Under the pieces are notes generated by a model. The model saw nothing but the letters and a program-made list of their open reading frames with translations. It searched no databases and was not told the origin of the DNA. A program made the position numbers and the translations under genes. Of a stretch of 64,000 nucleotides of DNA, positions 8,166 through 17,259 are shown in pieces. The stretch spans positions 1-64,000 of the forward strand of contig NZ_JAFHKI010000032.1 of assembly GCF_016937615.1 (NCBI RefSeq). The letters are read 5' to 3'. Within the stretch, counting starts at the first letter, position 1. Every line of letters starts with the position of its first letter. This stretch comes from Pseudomonas lactucae (lineage in GTDB: Bacteria > Pseudomonadota > Gammaproteobacteria > Pseudomonadales > Pseudomonadaceae).

Positions 8166-9845
8166 ATGTCTGTTGATCAACGATTGGAATTGCATCAATT
8201 GCTGCCGGCTTTGGTCGATGCCGAACTGATCAGTGACGACATCGCACAACGCTTGTCGAAACTGCCGGCCGGCGACACCCAGCATCCGCTGGAGCACATC
8301 GCAACCCTCGGGCCCTGCCTGGAAACCCTGACCCGATGGCTTGCCCAGCATGTCGGGCAACCTTACCTGCGCATCGACCCACTGAAGATCGACGTGGCGA
8401 CGGTGGTGCCGCTGATGTCCCATGCCTTTGCCCAGCGCCATGGAATCCTTGCCGTGGCGGTGGATGCGCAGTCCGTCACGATCGCCAGCGCCCAACCCCT
8501 CGTCACCGCGTGGGAGGCCGGGCTGGCGCAGGTGCTCAAGCGCTCCATCACGCGCGTGGTGGCCAACCCCCAGGAGATTACGCGCTGCATCGGCGAGTTT
8601 TATCGGCTGGCGAAGTCCGTCAGCGGCGCGGATCAAAAGGTAGCGGTGCCCGGCAACTTCGACCTGCTCAACCTCGGCGCCAGCGACCAGGAACCGGACG
8701 CCAACGATGCGCACATCGTCAATATCGTCGATTGGTTGCTGCAGTACGCCTTCAGCCAGCGGGCCAGTGATATCCATATCGAACCTTGCCGTGAACAGGG
8801 TCGGGTGCGTTTTCGCATTGATGGGCTGTTGCACGATGTCTACCAGTTTCCACCCCAGGTGACGATGGCGGTGGTCAGCCGGCTCAAGAGCCTGGGACGG
8901 ATGAACGTGGCGGAAAAACGCAAACCCCAGGACGGCCGGGTCAAGACCAAAAGCCCGACGGGCGCGGAGGTCGAGCTGCGTCTGTCGACCTTGCCTACCG
9001 CCTTTGGCGAAAAACTGGTGATGCGGATTTTCGACCCGCAGGTGCTGCTCAAGGACTTCGACCAGTTGGGCCTGTCCCTGGAAGACCAGCAACGCTGGCA
9101 CGGCATGACCCGCCAAACCAACGGCATCATCCTGGTCACCGGGCCCACCGGCTCCGGCAAGACCAGCACCCTCTACACCACGCTCAAGCAACTGGCGACC
9201 CGCGAAGTCAACCTGTGCACGGTGGAAGACCCGATCGAGATGGTTGAACCCGCCTTCAATCAGATGCAGGTGCAACACAATATCGACCTGACCTTCGCCA
9301 GCGGCATCCGCGCCCTGCTGCGCCAGGACCCGGACATCATCATGATCGGCGAAATACGCGATCAGGAAACCGCAGAAATGGCGATCCAGGCCGCCCTGAC
9401 CGGGCATTTGGTGCTGTCGACGCTGCACACCAACGACGCGCCCAGTGCGATCAGCCGTTTGCAGGAGCTGGGTATTGCGCATTATTTAATCAAGGCCACG
9501 CTGTTAGGCGTGATGGCGCAGCGCTTGGTACGGTTGCTGTGCCCTCACTGCAAGCGCGTTATGGGTGACGTGTATGAGGCTGCCGGGTGCGCCGAATGCA
9601 GAAACAGCGGGTATCGGGGGCGAGCCGGAGTCTACGAAATCATGGTGCTGGACGATGCGCTCAAGGCACTGATCACCCCAGGCGCCGACGTGCAGTCCCT
9701 GCGGGCAGCCGCTATCGCGCAAGGCATGCGTGACCTGCGCATGTCCGGCATGACAAAGGTTGAAGCAGGGCTGACCACAATGGCGGAAGTGTTGCGGGTA
9801 ACGCCTGGGGATTCGGTAACAAATCCTATGATTACGGCGCTTTGA
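8166..9845 (+). CDS. GspE/PulE/PilB-family secretion ATPase (orphan)
   Basis: 559-aa AAA-type ATPase of the type II secretion/type IV pilus family. An N-terminal MshEN-like region (1-150) is followed by the ATPase core, with Walker A GPTGSGKTS near residue 325, the Asp/Walker B box DPDIIMIGEIRD near 388, and a His box TLHTND. Two cysteine pairs, CPHC and CAEC (about 459-480), form the zinc module seen in GspE. The ATG at 8166 was chosen over an open frame from 8016 that overlaps the previous gene. No pilin, platform or secretin gene is adjacent, so its machine must be encoded elsewhere. Confidence 0.9.
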   Translation: MSVDQRLELHQLLPALVDAELISDDIAQRLSKLPAGDTQHPLEHIATLGPCLETLTRWLAQHVGQPYLRIDPLKIDVATVVPLMSHAFAQRHGILAVAVDAQSVTIASAQPLVTAWEAGLAQVLKRSITRVVANPQEITRCIGEFYRLAKSVSGADQKVAVPGNFDLLNLGASDQEPDANDAHIVNIVDWLLQYAFSQRASDIHIEPCREQGRVRFRIDGLLHDVYQFPPQVTMAVVSRLKSLGRMNVAEKRKPQDGRVKTKSPTGAEVELRLSTLPTAFGEKLVMRIFDPQVLLKDFDQLGLSLEDQQRWHGMTRQTNGIILVTGPTGSGKTSTLYTTLKQLATREVNLCTVEDPIEMVEPAFNQMQVQHNIDLTFASGIRALLRQDPDIIMIGEIRDQETAEMAIQAALTGHLVLSTLHTNDAPSAISRLQELGIAHYLIKATLLGVMAQRLVRLLCPHCKRVMGDVYEAAGCAECRNSGYRGRAGVYEIMVLDDALKALITPGADVQSLRAAAIAQGMRDLRMSGMTKVEAGLTTMAEVLRVTPGDSVTNPMITAL

Positions 9846-9922
9846 AACCGTTCTTATCGGTGGCAACGCCGTTACAATCGGCGCAACGTCGTTTCACTGA
9901 CACCATCAGATAGGGAATCGTT

Positions 9923-10843
9923 ATGCAGATCGGAACCGTACTGCTTCTTTTCGTGGGTTTGGCCATCGCCATCCTCTTCATGGGCTTCAAGGTGGTGCCT
10001 CAGGGCTACCAGTGGACGGTCGAACGTTTCGGCCGCTATACCAATACCCTCAAGCCCGGCCTGAACATCATCATCCCGGTCATGGACCGCATCGGTCGCA
10101 AGATCAACGTAATGGAAAGCGTGCTGGACATCCCGCCCCAGGAAGTGATCACCGCCGACAATGCCACTGTGCAGATCGACGCGGTGTGTTTCTTCCAGGT
10201 GGTCAATACCGCCCAGGCCGCCTACGAGGTCAACAACCTCGAACACGCCATTCGCAACCTGCTGCAAACCAATATTCGTACTGTCCTCGGCTCCATGGAG
10301 CTGGATGCCATGCTCAGCCAGCGTGACGGCATCAACGAAAAACTCCTGAGAACCGTGGATGAAGCCACCGCGCCGTGGGGCATCAAGATCACCCGTATCG
10401 AGATCAAGGACATCAGCCCGCCCGCCGACCTGATGGCCGCCATGTCGGGCCAGATGAAAGCCGAGCGGATCAAGCGTGCGCAAATCCTCGAGGCCGAGGG
10501 CCTGCGAGCGTCGGCGATCCTGACGGCCGAAGGTAAAAAGCAGGCGCAGATCCTGGAAGCCGAAGGTAGCCGCCAGGCAGCATTCCTCGAATCCGAAGCC
10601 CGGGAGCGTCAGGCCGAGGCGGAAGCACGCGCGACCCAGGTGGTGTCGGAAGCGATCGCCTCGGGCAACGTGCAGGCGGTCAACTACTTCGTCGCGCAAA
10701 AATATATCGACGCGCTGGGCAAGCTGGCATCGGCCAACAACAGCAAGGTGATCCTCATGCCGCTTGAAGCCAGCCAGGTGATTGGTGCGGTCGGCGGCAT
10801 TGGCGAGATCGTCAAGGCCACGTTCGATAACAAGAAAGGCTGA
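9923..10843 (+). CDS. qmcA: SPFH/Band 7 domain protein (QmcA/stomatin-like)
   Basis: 306-aa membrane-anchored scaffold protein. One N-terminal membrane segment (about 3-23) is followed by an SPFH domain (about 25-190, starting [15 protein letters not shown]). A long alanine/glutamate-rich coiled-coil stretch then contains the repeated ILEAEG/ILTAEG units. Such proteins form oligomeric rings in functional membrane microdomains and often act with NfeD-type partners and FtsH. The next gene, 10 bp downstream, is an NfeD protein, so the pair is almost certainly one operon. Confidence 0.92.
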   Translation: MQIGTVLLLFVGLAIAILFMGFKVVPQGYQWTVERFGRYTNTLKPGLNIIIPVMDRIGRKINVMESVLDIPPQEVITADNATVQIDAVCFFQVVNTAQAAYEVNNLEHAIRNLLQTNIRTVLGSMELDAMLSQRDGINEKLLRTVDEATAPWGIKITRIEIKDISPPADLMAAMSGQMKAERIKRAQILEAEGLRASAILTAEGKKQAQILEAEGSRQAAFLESEARERQAEAEARATQVVSEAIASGNVQAVNYFVAQKYIDALGKLASANNSKVILMPLEASQVIGAVGGIGEIVKATFDNKKG

Positions 10844-10853
10844 GGCCAGCGCC

Positions 10854-11300
10854 ATGTGGGATTTCCTGCAGCACCTGTCATTTTGGGATTGGCTGGCACT
10901 GGGCACGGTGCTGTTGATCCTCGAGATCTTCGGTGCCGGCGGTTACCTGTTGTGGATGGGTATCGCCGCTGCGGCCGTCGGTGTGATCAAGTTTCTCGTA
11001 CCGCCGCTCGGCCTGGAATGGCAACTGTTGTTGTTCGCAGTGTTGTCGATACTGACGGCCGTGTATTGGTGGAAACGCCAACGCAGCAGTGCCAAGGCCA
11101 GTGACCAACCCGGGCTGAATGAACGAGGCTCGGAGCTGGTTGGTCGCACCTTCGTGGTGCGCCAGGCGATTGTGGACGGCCGGGGCAAGGTGAAAGTCGG
11201 TGATGGCGTGTGGATGGTGACCGGCCCCGACAGCCCCGTAGGCGCTCAAGTCCGGGTCGTTGGTCAGGACGGGGTGATTTTAAAGGTTGAAACTGTTTAG
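10854..11300 (+). CDS. NfeD-like membrane protein
   Basis: 148-aa short NfeD protein. Two to three hydrophobic segments occupy residues about 12-75. A C-terminal OB-fold domain (about 85-148) follows, recognisable by LVGRTFVVRQAIVDGRGKVK and the final RVVGQDGVILKVE. It is the companion of the SPFH protein just upstream and lies in the inner membrane, where the OB domain may contact the SPFH ring. The ATG at 10854 is used. An open frame from 10782 would overlap qmcA in another frame and is not credible. Confidence 0.9.
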   Translation: MWDFLQHLSFWDWLALGTVLLILEIFGAGGYLLWMGIAAAAVGVIKFLVPPLGLEWQLLLFAVLSILTAVYWWKRQRSSAKASDQPGLNERGSELVGRTFVVRQAIVDGRGKVKVGDGVWMVTGPDSPVGAQVRVVGQDGVILKVETV

Positions 11301-11369
11301 TCAGTGATGGAACTCGGTTGGGCTATCTACAATCAAAACCTGCAGATAACCCCACCGGAGTCACCCATC

Positions 11370-11684
11370 ATGCGTCTCAAATATGCTGTCGCCACCCTCG
11401 CTGTGCTTTCCCTTCCTGTCGGTTCAGCCATGGCCGACAGTTTCTGGCGCAACGTCATCTCGTCGGGCGCCACCACTGGCTCGACGTACCTGACCTTCAA
11501 GGACCACAAGCTGGTGGTTGCCGCACAAGACGACGCCGGCAGCTTCGTTGCCAGCGACGGCGGCATTCGCGGCCCATACCTGGAAGCCGCCATGCAGAAG
11601 GTCCGCGCCGATAACCCAGGCCTGCAAGCCACGGATATGGAACTGGCCAACGCTATCCTCGCGAAGAATGCTGTCACTGAGTAA
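11370..11684 (+). CDS. DUF2388 domain-containing secreted protein
   Basis: 104-aa protein with a signal peptide (cleavage after SAMA, about residue 21) and a mature domain starting DSFWRNVISSGATTGSTY, diagnostic of DUF2388, a small family largely confined to Pseudomonas. It is probably periplasmic. No catalytic residues are apparent and the function is unknown. The ATG at 11370 is preceded by CCGGAG. A strong terminator follows 16 bp after the stop codon, so it is monocistronic. Confidence 0.88.
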   Translation: MRLKYAVATLAVLSLPVGSAMADSFWRNVISSGATTGSTYLTFKDHKLVVAAQDDAGSFVASDGGIRGPYLEAAMQKVRADNPGLQATDMELANAILAKNAVTE

Positions 11685-11700
11685 TGCTTGTGCCCTTAAG

Positions 11701-11729
11701 AATGCCGCTTGTTCAAGCGGCATTTTTTA
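11701..11729 (+). terminator. Rho-independent terminator after the DUF2388 gene
   Basis: A 10-bp perfect stem (AATGCCGCTT with AAGCGGCATT) and a GTTC loop followed by a T run. Confidence 0.9.
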
Positions 11730-11864
11730 TGTTTCCTACAATTGTCACGACTAGGTACCACAAGAGCCTTCTGCTTTTTCCAGCCTGGAGCAGAAAGGTC
11801 CTGTCGAGCCTCCCGTTACGCCGCAGCAAGCTCACGATTCCCTTTTTTAAAGTGAATCAGCCTT

Positions 11865-12536
11865 ATGCACAAAAAACTTTCCTGCGCGTTGCTTATCACT
11901 GCGTTTGCCACGTCATTCGCGCAAGCTGCGGAAAACTGGTACGGGTCGGCGAAGCTCAATAGCGCTCGCCAGAATCTATCCAGCGCCTTGCTGACCAGCC
12001 CGCGCGTCACTCATCGCGTGGACGCCCCGGACAGCAGCAAAGCATTCGTCGCGTCATTCGCCCTGGGCTATGCCTTTACCGACGGCTGGCGCCTGGAGGG
12101 GGAATACACCCTGCCGAACAGCTCGACATTCGAATCCCACTGGGCGCCCTTCAATGCCAACGTCAATAGCCTGCACGCGCGTAGCCAACGCTTGATGCTC
12201 AATGGTTACAAGGACATTCCTATCAACTCATGGCTGTCGTTCTACGGCATGGCTGGGGTTGGGGTGGCCAGGATCGACTCACAGGGCTACCAGACCAACG
12301 AAAGCCGACGCTTCGCCAGCAACCGCCAGCACAACCTGACCTATAGCGTCGGCATGGGGCTGGATGCCAAGCTGAGCGAACGAGTAACACTGGGCGCTGG
12401 TTACCGGTATACCGCCATCGGCGATATCGAAACCGGCTACAACACCTTCGCCAATCGGATCAACGCCCGCGATGAACAACTCAAGGGCAAGCTCAAGGAG
12501 CAGAATGTGTTTTTGGAAGCCCGCGTGGCATTCTGA
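11865..12536 (+). CDS. outer-membrane beta-barrel protein (OmpX/Opa-like)
   Basis: 223-aa predicted 8-stranded barrel. The signal peptide (residues 1-21, cleaved after AQA) is followed by alternating hydrophobic strands such as FVASFALGYAFTDGWRLEGEY, and the protein ends in EARVAF with a terminal Phe, the outer-membrane insertion signal. It belongs to the general OMP beta-barrel class. No enzymatic motif is seen. It is preceded by the terminator at 11701 and followed by its own terminator, so it is a single transcription unit. The role is unknown and could be adhesion or envelope stability. Confidence 0.82.
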   Translation: MHKKLSCALLITAFATSFAQAAENWYGSAKLNSARQNLSSALLTSPRVTHRVDAPDSSKAFVASFALGYAFTDGWRLEGEYTLPNSSTFESHWAPFNANVNSLHARSQRLMLNGYKDIPINSWLSFYGMAGVGVARIDSQGYQTNESRRFASNRQHNLTYSVGMGLDAKLSERVTLGAGYRYTAIGDIETGYNTFANRINARDEQLKGKLKEQNVFLEARVAF

Positions 12537-12547
12537 CTGAAACAAAG

Positions 12548-12578
12548 ATGCCGCTTTTTTAAGCGGCATTTTTTTTGC
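12548..12578 (+). terminator. Rho-independent terminator after the barrel gene
   Basis: A 9-bp stem ATGCCGCTT/AAGCGGCAT with a T4 loop and eight following T residues. The stem is nearly identical to the terminator at 11701. Confidence 0.92.
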
Positions 12579-12691
12579 CCGCCAGGTGACGATTCATTCA
12601 CAGACGACAGGCTATATTCAGTCAGGCCGTGCAACCATGCCGGTACTGATAAGCCTCTCATCGCCCACCTGAAACGGATGCCTTCGTCGTT

Positions 12692-13834
12692 ATGAGCCAA
12701 CAGCCCTTCCTGCCGTTCTCCAAACCTACCATTGATGAAGCCACCATCTCGGCGGTCGGTGATGTACTGCGCTCGGGCTGGATCACCAGCGGACCGAAAG
12801 TACAGGCGTTCGAAGCGCAATTGTCGGAGTACTTTGGCGGCCGGCCGGTGCGTACATTCAACTCAGGCACCTGCACCATGGAGATTGCGTTGCGCATCGC
12901 CGGTGTCGGGCCAGGCGATGAAGTCATCACCACGCCGATCTCCTGGGTCGCCACAGCCAACGTGATCCTGGAGGTGGGCGCCACGCCCGTATTTGCCGAT
13001 ATCGACCCCGTTACCCGCAATATCGACCTGGCCCAGGTAGAAGCGGCGATCACCCCGCGGACCAAGGCGATCATCCCGGTGTACCTGGCGGGCCTGCCGC
13101 TGGACATGCCGATGCTTTATGCACTGGCCAACAAGTACAACCTGCGTATCGTCGAAGACGCCGCGCAAGCGCTGGGCTCCAGCTGGGACGGCGAGCGCAT
13201 TGGTGCCACCGGGGATTTCGTGTCGTTCAGCTTCCAGGCCAATAAGAACATCACGTGTTCCGAAGGTGGCTGCCTGGTTTTGAATAACGCCGAAGAGGCG
13301 CGCCTGGCGGAGAAGTACCGCCTGCAAGGCGTCACCCGCAGCGGTTTTGACGGCCTGGATGTGGACGTGTTGGGCGGCAAGTTCAACATGACGGATATCG
13401 CCGCCGCCATCGGTCTGGGGCAGTTTGCACATATCGAGCAGATCACCGCCCACCGCCAGAGGCTGGCGCGACATTACTTCAAATGCTTCGGCAACGACTT
13501 TGAAGCGCAATACGGCGCACAACTGCCGCCGGCAGATTTCGAAAACAGCAACTGGCACCTGTTCCAACTGGTGTTGCCGGAGCGTCAGGACGGCTTGCCC
13601 GCCCGCGCCACCTTCATGGAGCAGATGCAGGCCCATGGCGTCGGCATTGGCTATCACTACCCGCCAATTCACCTGCTGAGCCTGTATCGGGCGCAGGGGT
13701 TCAAGGAAGGCATGTTTCCGGTGGCGGAAAAGGTTGGGCGCTTGATCGTGTCGTTGCCGATGTTCACGGCGATGACAGAGGCCGACGTGGAGCGGTCGGT
13801 GGCGGCGGTAAAAGCAGTCCTGAGAGCAAACTAA
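12692..13834 (+). CDS. DegT/DnrJ/EryC1/StrS-family PLP aminotransferase
   Basis: 380-aa fold-type I sugar aminotransferase. The PLP lysine is Lys185 in SFQANKNITCSEGG, and Asp156 in VEDAAQALG contacts the pyridine nitrogen. These enzymes transfer an amino group from glutamate to a nucleotide-linked keto-sugar for surface polysaccharides. It is similar in outline to ArnB, but no arn gene, epimerase or glycosyltransferase is adjacent, so the substrate is open. It converges with gcvH across a REP element. The start is the ATG at 12692. Confidence 0.9.
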   Translation: MSQQPFLPFSKPTIDEATISAVGDVLRSGWITSGPKVQAFEAQLSEYFGGRPVRTFNSGTCTMEIALRIAGVGPGDEVITTPISWVATANVILEVGATPVFADIDPVTRNIDLAQVEAAITPRTKAIIPVYLAGLPLDMPMLYALANKYNLRIVEDAAQALGSSWDGERIGATGDFVSFSFQANKNITCSEGGCLVLNNAEEARLAEKYRLQGVTRSGFDGLDVDVLGGKFNMTDIAAAIGLGQFAHIEQITAHRQRLARHYFKCFGNDFEAQYGAQLPPADFENSNWHLFQLVLPERQDGLPARATFMEQMQAHGVGIGYHYPPIHLLSLYRAQGFKEGMFPVAEKVGRLIVSLPMFTAMTEADVERSVAAVKAVLRAN

Positions 13835-13857
13835 GCACTCACGGCTGACCTCGGCTG

Positions 13858-13908
13858 AATGTGGGAGGGCGGTGCGACGGTTCGACTTGCTCCCCTCCCA
13901 CAGGGGTC
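13858..13908. repeat. REP element
   Basis: An imperfect inverted repeat with GTGGGAGGG at one end and CCCTCCCAC at the other, with GGTGCGACGGTTCGACTTG between. It fills the gap between the convergent aminotransferase and gcvH genes and is the same family as at 7046 and 34022. Confidence 0.75.
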
Positions 13909-13914
13909 TTGCGT

Positions 13915-14298
13915 TTACTCGCCGATGGCAGCTTTGTAGCCGGCGGCATCCAGCAGTTTATCCAGATCAGCCTTGTCGTTTGGCTTGAGCTTGAAGATCC
14001 AGGCGCCGTAGGGGTCGGAGTTCAGCAGCTCAGGGCTGCCACCCAGCTCTTCGTTGACGGCAATCACTTCACCGGCAATCGGCGAGTAGATATCCGAAGC
14101 GGCCTTCACCGACTCAACCACGCCCGCCTGGCCTTGAGCCTCGAACGTAGCGCCGACTTCGGCCAGCTCAACAAACACCACATCCCCCAACGCTTCCTGG
14201 GCATGGTCGGAGATCCCGACGGTCACGGTGCCGTCAGCTTCCAGACGGGCCCATTCATGACTTTCGGCAAAACGCAGGTCCGCAGGGATATCGCTCAT
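13915..14298 (-). CDS. gcvH: glycine cleavage system H protein
   Basis: 127-aa lipoyl carrier that shuttles the aminomethyl group between the P, T and L proteins of the glycine cleavage complex. The lipoylated lysine is Lys65 in [13 protein letters not shown]. The ATG at 14298 ([16 protein letters not shown]) is the family start. An in-frame ATG five codons earlier is less likely. It lies 52 bp downstream of gcvT in the same direction. gcvP is not the next gene, unlike the usual T-H-P arrangement. Confidence 0.96.
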   Translation of the reverse strand: MSDIPADLRFAESHEWARLEADGTVTVGISDHAQEALGDVVFVELAEVGATFEAQGQAGVVESVKAASDIYSPIAGEVIAVNEELGGSPELLNSDPYGAWIFKLKPNDKADLDKLLDAAGYKAAIGE

Positions 14299-14350
14299 AG
14301 TCTGTGTCCTCAAGAAGTAATGTCAGCGGCCTTCGGCCTGCCGGAAATAG

Positions 14351-15433
14351 TTAGATCAGGGTTTTGCCATGGCGCACAAAGGTCGGTTTGACCACCCGAA
14401 CCGGGTACCACTTGCCGCGGATTTCCACTTCGGCCCGATCGGCAGTCGCCGTCGGTACACGCGCCAGGGCAATGGATTTGCTCAGCGTAGGAGAGAAACT
14501 ACCACTGGTGATCTCCCCTTCGCCAACATTGGCGATGCGAACCACCTGGTGAGCGCGTAAAACCCCGCGTTCTTCCAGTACCAGCCCGACCAATTTGGAC
14601 TGCACACCCGTTGCCAATTCGGCTTCCAATGCCCCACGACCGATAAAATTGCGCTCGGCCGGTTCCCAGGCGATGCTCCAGGCCATGTTGGCGGCCAGGG
14701 GCGAAACGTCCTGGTGGATATCCTGGCCGTACAGGTTCATCCCGGCTTCCAGACGCAGGGTATCCCGTGCACCGAGGCCGATGGGTGAAATGCCCGCGCC
14801 CACCAGATCATTGAAAAAACCGGGGGCCTGATCCGCAGGCAGGACAATTTCCAGACCGTCTTCACCGGTGTAACCGGTGCGGGCGATAAACCAATCGCCA
14901 TCGGCCTGGCCCTCAAAGGGCTTGAGCTGGCGAATCAGGGTGCCGCGCGACTGGGTGACCAGCTCAGCGATCTTTTGCCGGGCATGGGGGCCTTGAATCG
15001 CGAGCATGGCCAACTCGGACCGCTCCTGCAACTGCACGGGGTAGTCGCCCAGTTGCGCCTGCATCCAGGCCATGTCCTGGTCGCGGGTGGCGGCGTTGAC
15101 CACCAACCGATAACCGGTCTCGGTGCGGTACACGATCATATCGTCCACCACCCCGCCCCGTTCGTTGAGCATCGCGCTGTACAACGCACGGCCGCAGCCA
15201 TGCAAACGATCGACGTCATTGGCCAGCAGGTGCCGGAGCCATTCCCTGGCCTGAGGGCCTGTGACATCGATCACGGTCATATGAGATACATCGAACACCC
15301 CGCAGTCGCGTCGCACCTGATGGTGTTCTTCAACCTGCGAGCCGTAGTGCAGAGGCATATCCCAACCGCCAAAATCGACCATTTTCGCGCCGAGGGCGAG
15401 ATGCAGGTCATACAGAGGCGTACGCTGTCCCAT
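14351..15433 (-). CDS. gcvT: aminomethyltransferase (glycine cleavage T protein)
   Basis: 360-aa tetrahydrofolate-dependent aminomethyltransferase. It takes the aminomethyl group from lipoyl-GcvH and forms 5,10-methylene-THF and ammonia. The sequence shows the family N-terminus TPLYDLHLALGAKMVDFGGW, the folate-binding core including TGYTGEDGLEI, and the typical C-terminal domain. The ATG at 15433 is preferred. The open frame continues to 15574 but that part is not conserved-looking. It is followed by gcvH, with probable co-transcription. The 157-bp region upstream must hold the promoter. Confidence 0.96.
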   Translation of the reverse strand: MGQRTPLYDLHLALGAKMVDFGGWDMPLHYGSQVEEHHQVRRDCGVFDVSHMTVIDVTGPQAREWLRHLLANDVDRLHGCGRALYSAMLNERGGVVDDMIVYRTETGYRLVVNAATRDQDMAWMQAQLGDYPVQLQERSELAMLAIQGPHARQKIAELVTQSRGTLIRQLKPFEGQADGDWFIARTGYTGEDGLEIVLPADQAPGFFNDLVGAGISPIGLGARDTLRLEAGMNLYGQDIHQDVSPLAANMAWSIAWEPAERNFIGRGALEAELATGVQSKLVGLVLEERGVLRAHQVVRIANVGEGEITSGSFSPTLSKSIALARVPTATADRAEVEIRGKWYPVRVVKPTFVRHGKTLI

Positions 15434-15590
15434 GGGTTTCTCCTTCCGGGCTTGGCGAGAGTGCGCAGCGCCGCTGTTCGCGGCTGAACGCCCTGAAATA
15501 CAAGGGCTGCAGCCACATACAACGACCCGATCCGAAAGATGGAGCGCACCGAATGCCGCGCATTGTAGCCGCAAGCCGTAGGACTGGCAC

Positions 15591-17207
15591 CTAACCGATG
15601 GGTCGGGCGGAGCGGCGGATCAGCCCGATCACCGGCAGCAGACCGACCAACACCAATGTCAGCGCCGGCAAAGAGGCCCGCGCCCACTCGCCTTCGCTGG
15701 TCATTTCAAAGACCCGCACCGCCAGGGTGTCCCAGCCGAACGGGCGCATCAGCAGGGTGGCAGGCATTTCCTTGAGCACATCGACAAACACCAGCAGCGC
15801 CGCGCTCAAGGTACCGGGAAGCAAAAGCGGCAGATACACTTTGCAAAACAGTCGCGGCCCGCTCACGCCCAAACTGCGTGCCGCTTCCGGTAGCGATGGA
15901 CGGATACGCGCCAGGCTGCTTTCCAGCGGGCCATAGGCCACTGCCAGAAAACGCACCAGATACGCCAGCACCAGCGCCGACAGACTGCCCAACAACAAAG
16001 GCTTGCCCGCCCCGCCCAGCCAGCCCGACAACGGCACCACCAGTTCGCGGTCCAGGTAGCTGAACGCCAGCATGATCGACACCGCCAGCACCGAGCCCGG
16101 CAGGGCATAACCGACATTGGCCAGGCTGATGCCGGAGCGGATCGCGCGAGTCGGCGCCAGGCGGTTGGCGAACGCCAATACCAGCGCCACGCTGACCGTG
16201 AACAGCGCGGCGATCCCGCCCAGGTAAAGCGTGTGGACGATCAGGCCCGAATAGCGCTCATCCAGGTCGAAACGACCGCGCTGCCAGAACCAGGCGACCA
16301 ATTGCAGCACTGGAATGACAAACGCACAGGCGAATACCAGGCCACACCAACCGCTCGCCGCCGCTGCCTTGAACCCGTGCAGGTGATACAGCGCCTTGCC
16401 ACACGGCCGTTCGTTGCCGGGCCGACTGGCGCCTCGGGCGCGACGCTCGCCGTAGAGCACAAGCATCACCACCAGCAGCAACAGGCTGGCCAGTTGCGCC
16501 GCGCTGGACAGGCTGAAAAAGCCGTACCAGGTCTTATAGATGGCCGTGGTGAACGTATCGAAGTTGAACACCGAGACCGCTCCGAAATCCGCCAGAGTTT
16601 CCATCAAGGCCAGGGCGACCCCGGCGCCGATCGCCGGTCGCGCCATGGGCAGCGCCACACGCCAGAACGCTTGCCACGGCGATTGCCCCAGCACCCGCGC
16701 CGCTTCCATCAGCCCCTTGCCCTGAGCCAGGAATGCGGAGCGCGCCAGCAAGTAGACGTAGGGATAGAACACCAGCACCAATACGATGATCACGCCGCTG
16801 GTGGAGCGCACGCGCGGCAGGCGCAAACCCGTACCGAGCCATTCGCGCAACAGGGTCTGCACCGGGCCGGAAAAATCCAGAAGTCCCACGAATACGAAGG
16901 CCAGCACGTAAGCGGGAATGGCAAAAGGCAGCATCAACGCCCAGTCCAGCCAGCGGCGTCCGGGGAATTCGCAAAGGCTGGTCAGCCAGGCCAGGCTTAC
17001 ACCCAGCAGCGTTACGCCGATGCCGACGCCCACCACCAACGTCAGGGTGTTGCCCAACAGGCGTGGCATCTGGGTTTCCCAGAGGTGGGACCAGATCTGT
17101 GGGTCAATGCTTTGCCAGGACAGCAACAGCACGCTCAGCGGCAGCAGCACCAGGGCAGCGACGGTGAAGACCGGCAGGTACCAGCGGCGTTGGGCGGGGT
17201 GGGCCAA
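15591..17207 (-). CDS. Fe(3+) ABC transporter permease (FbpB/SfuB-like, fused double domain)
   Basis: 538-aa inner-membrane permease made of two tandem BPD-type permease domains (about 1-265 and 290-538), twelve or so membrane helices. Each has an EAA-like loop, EAARVLGQSPWQAFWRVALP and EAARSLGVSGPRLFCKVYLP. This fused layout is typical of ferric-iron importers of the FbpB/HitB class. The likely start is TTG at 17207. It lies 52 bp downstream of the iron-binding protein gene. No ATPase gene is adjacent, so the energising subunit must come from elsewhere. Confidence 0.9.
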   Translation of the reverse strand: MAHPAQRRWYLPVFTVAALVLLPLSVLLLSWQSIDPQIWSHLWETQMPRLLGNTLTLVVGVGIGVTLLGVSLAWLTSLCEFPGRRWLDWALMLPFAIPAYVLAFVFVGLLDFSGPVQTLLREWLGTGLRLPRVRSTSGVIIVLVLVFYPYVYLLARSAFLAQGKGLMEAARVLGQSPWQAFWRVALPMARPAIGAGVALALMETLADFGAVSVFNFDTFTTAIYKTWYGFFSLSSAAQLASLLLLVVMLVLYGERRARGASRPGNERPCGKALYHLHGFKAAAASGWCGLVFACAFVIPVLQLVAWFWQRGRFDLDERYSGLIVHTLYLGGIAALFTVSVALVLAFANRLAPTRAIRSGISLANVGYALPGSVLAVSIMLAFSYLDRELVVPLSGWLGGAGKPLLLGSLSALVLAYLVRFLAVAYGPLESSLARIRPSLPEAARSLGVSGPRLFCKVYLPLLLPGTLSAALLVFVDVLKEMPATLLMRPFGWDTLAVRVFEMTSEGEWARASLPALTLVLVGLLPVIGLIRRSARPIG

Positions 17208-17259
17208 GGGTTAGCTCTCAGTAAATAAACATCTCGAAAACACCGCAATCCAATGTGTG

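Noticed and set aside
15434..15590. Glycine riboswitch in front of gcvT
   Set aside because: The 157-bp leader shows no paired aptamer-like conserved segments that I can recognise.
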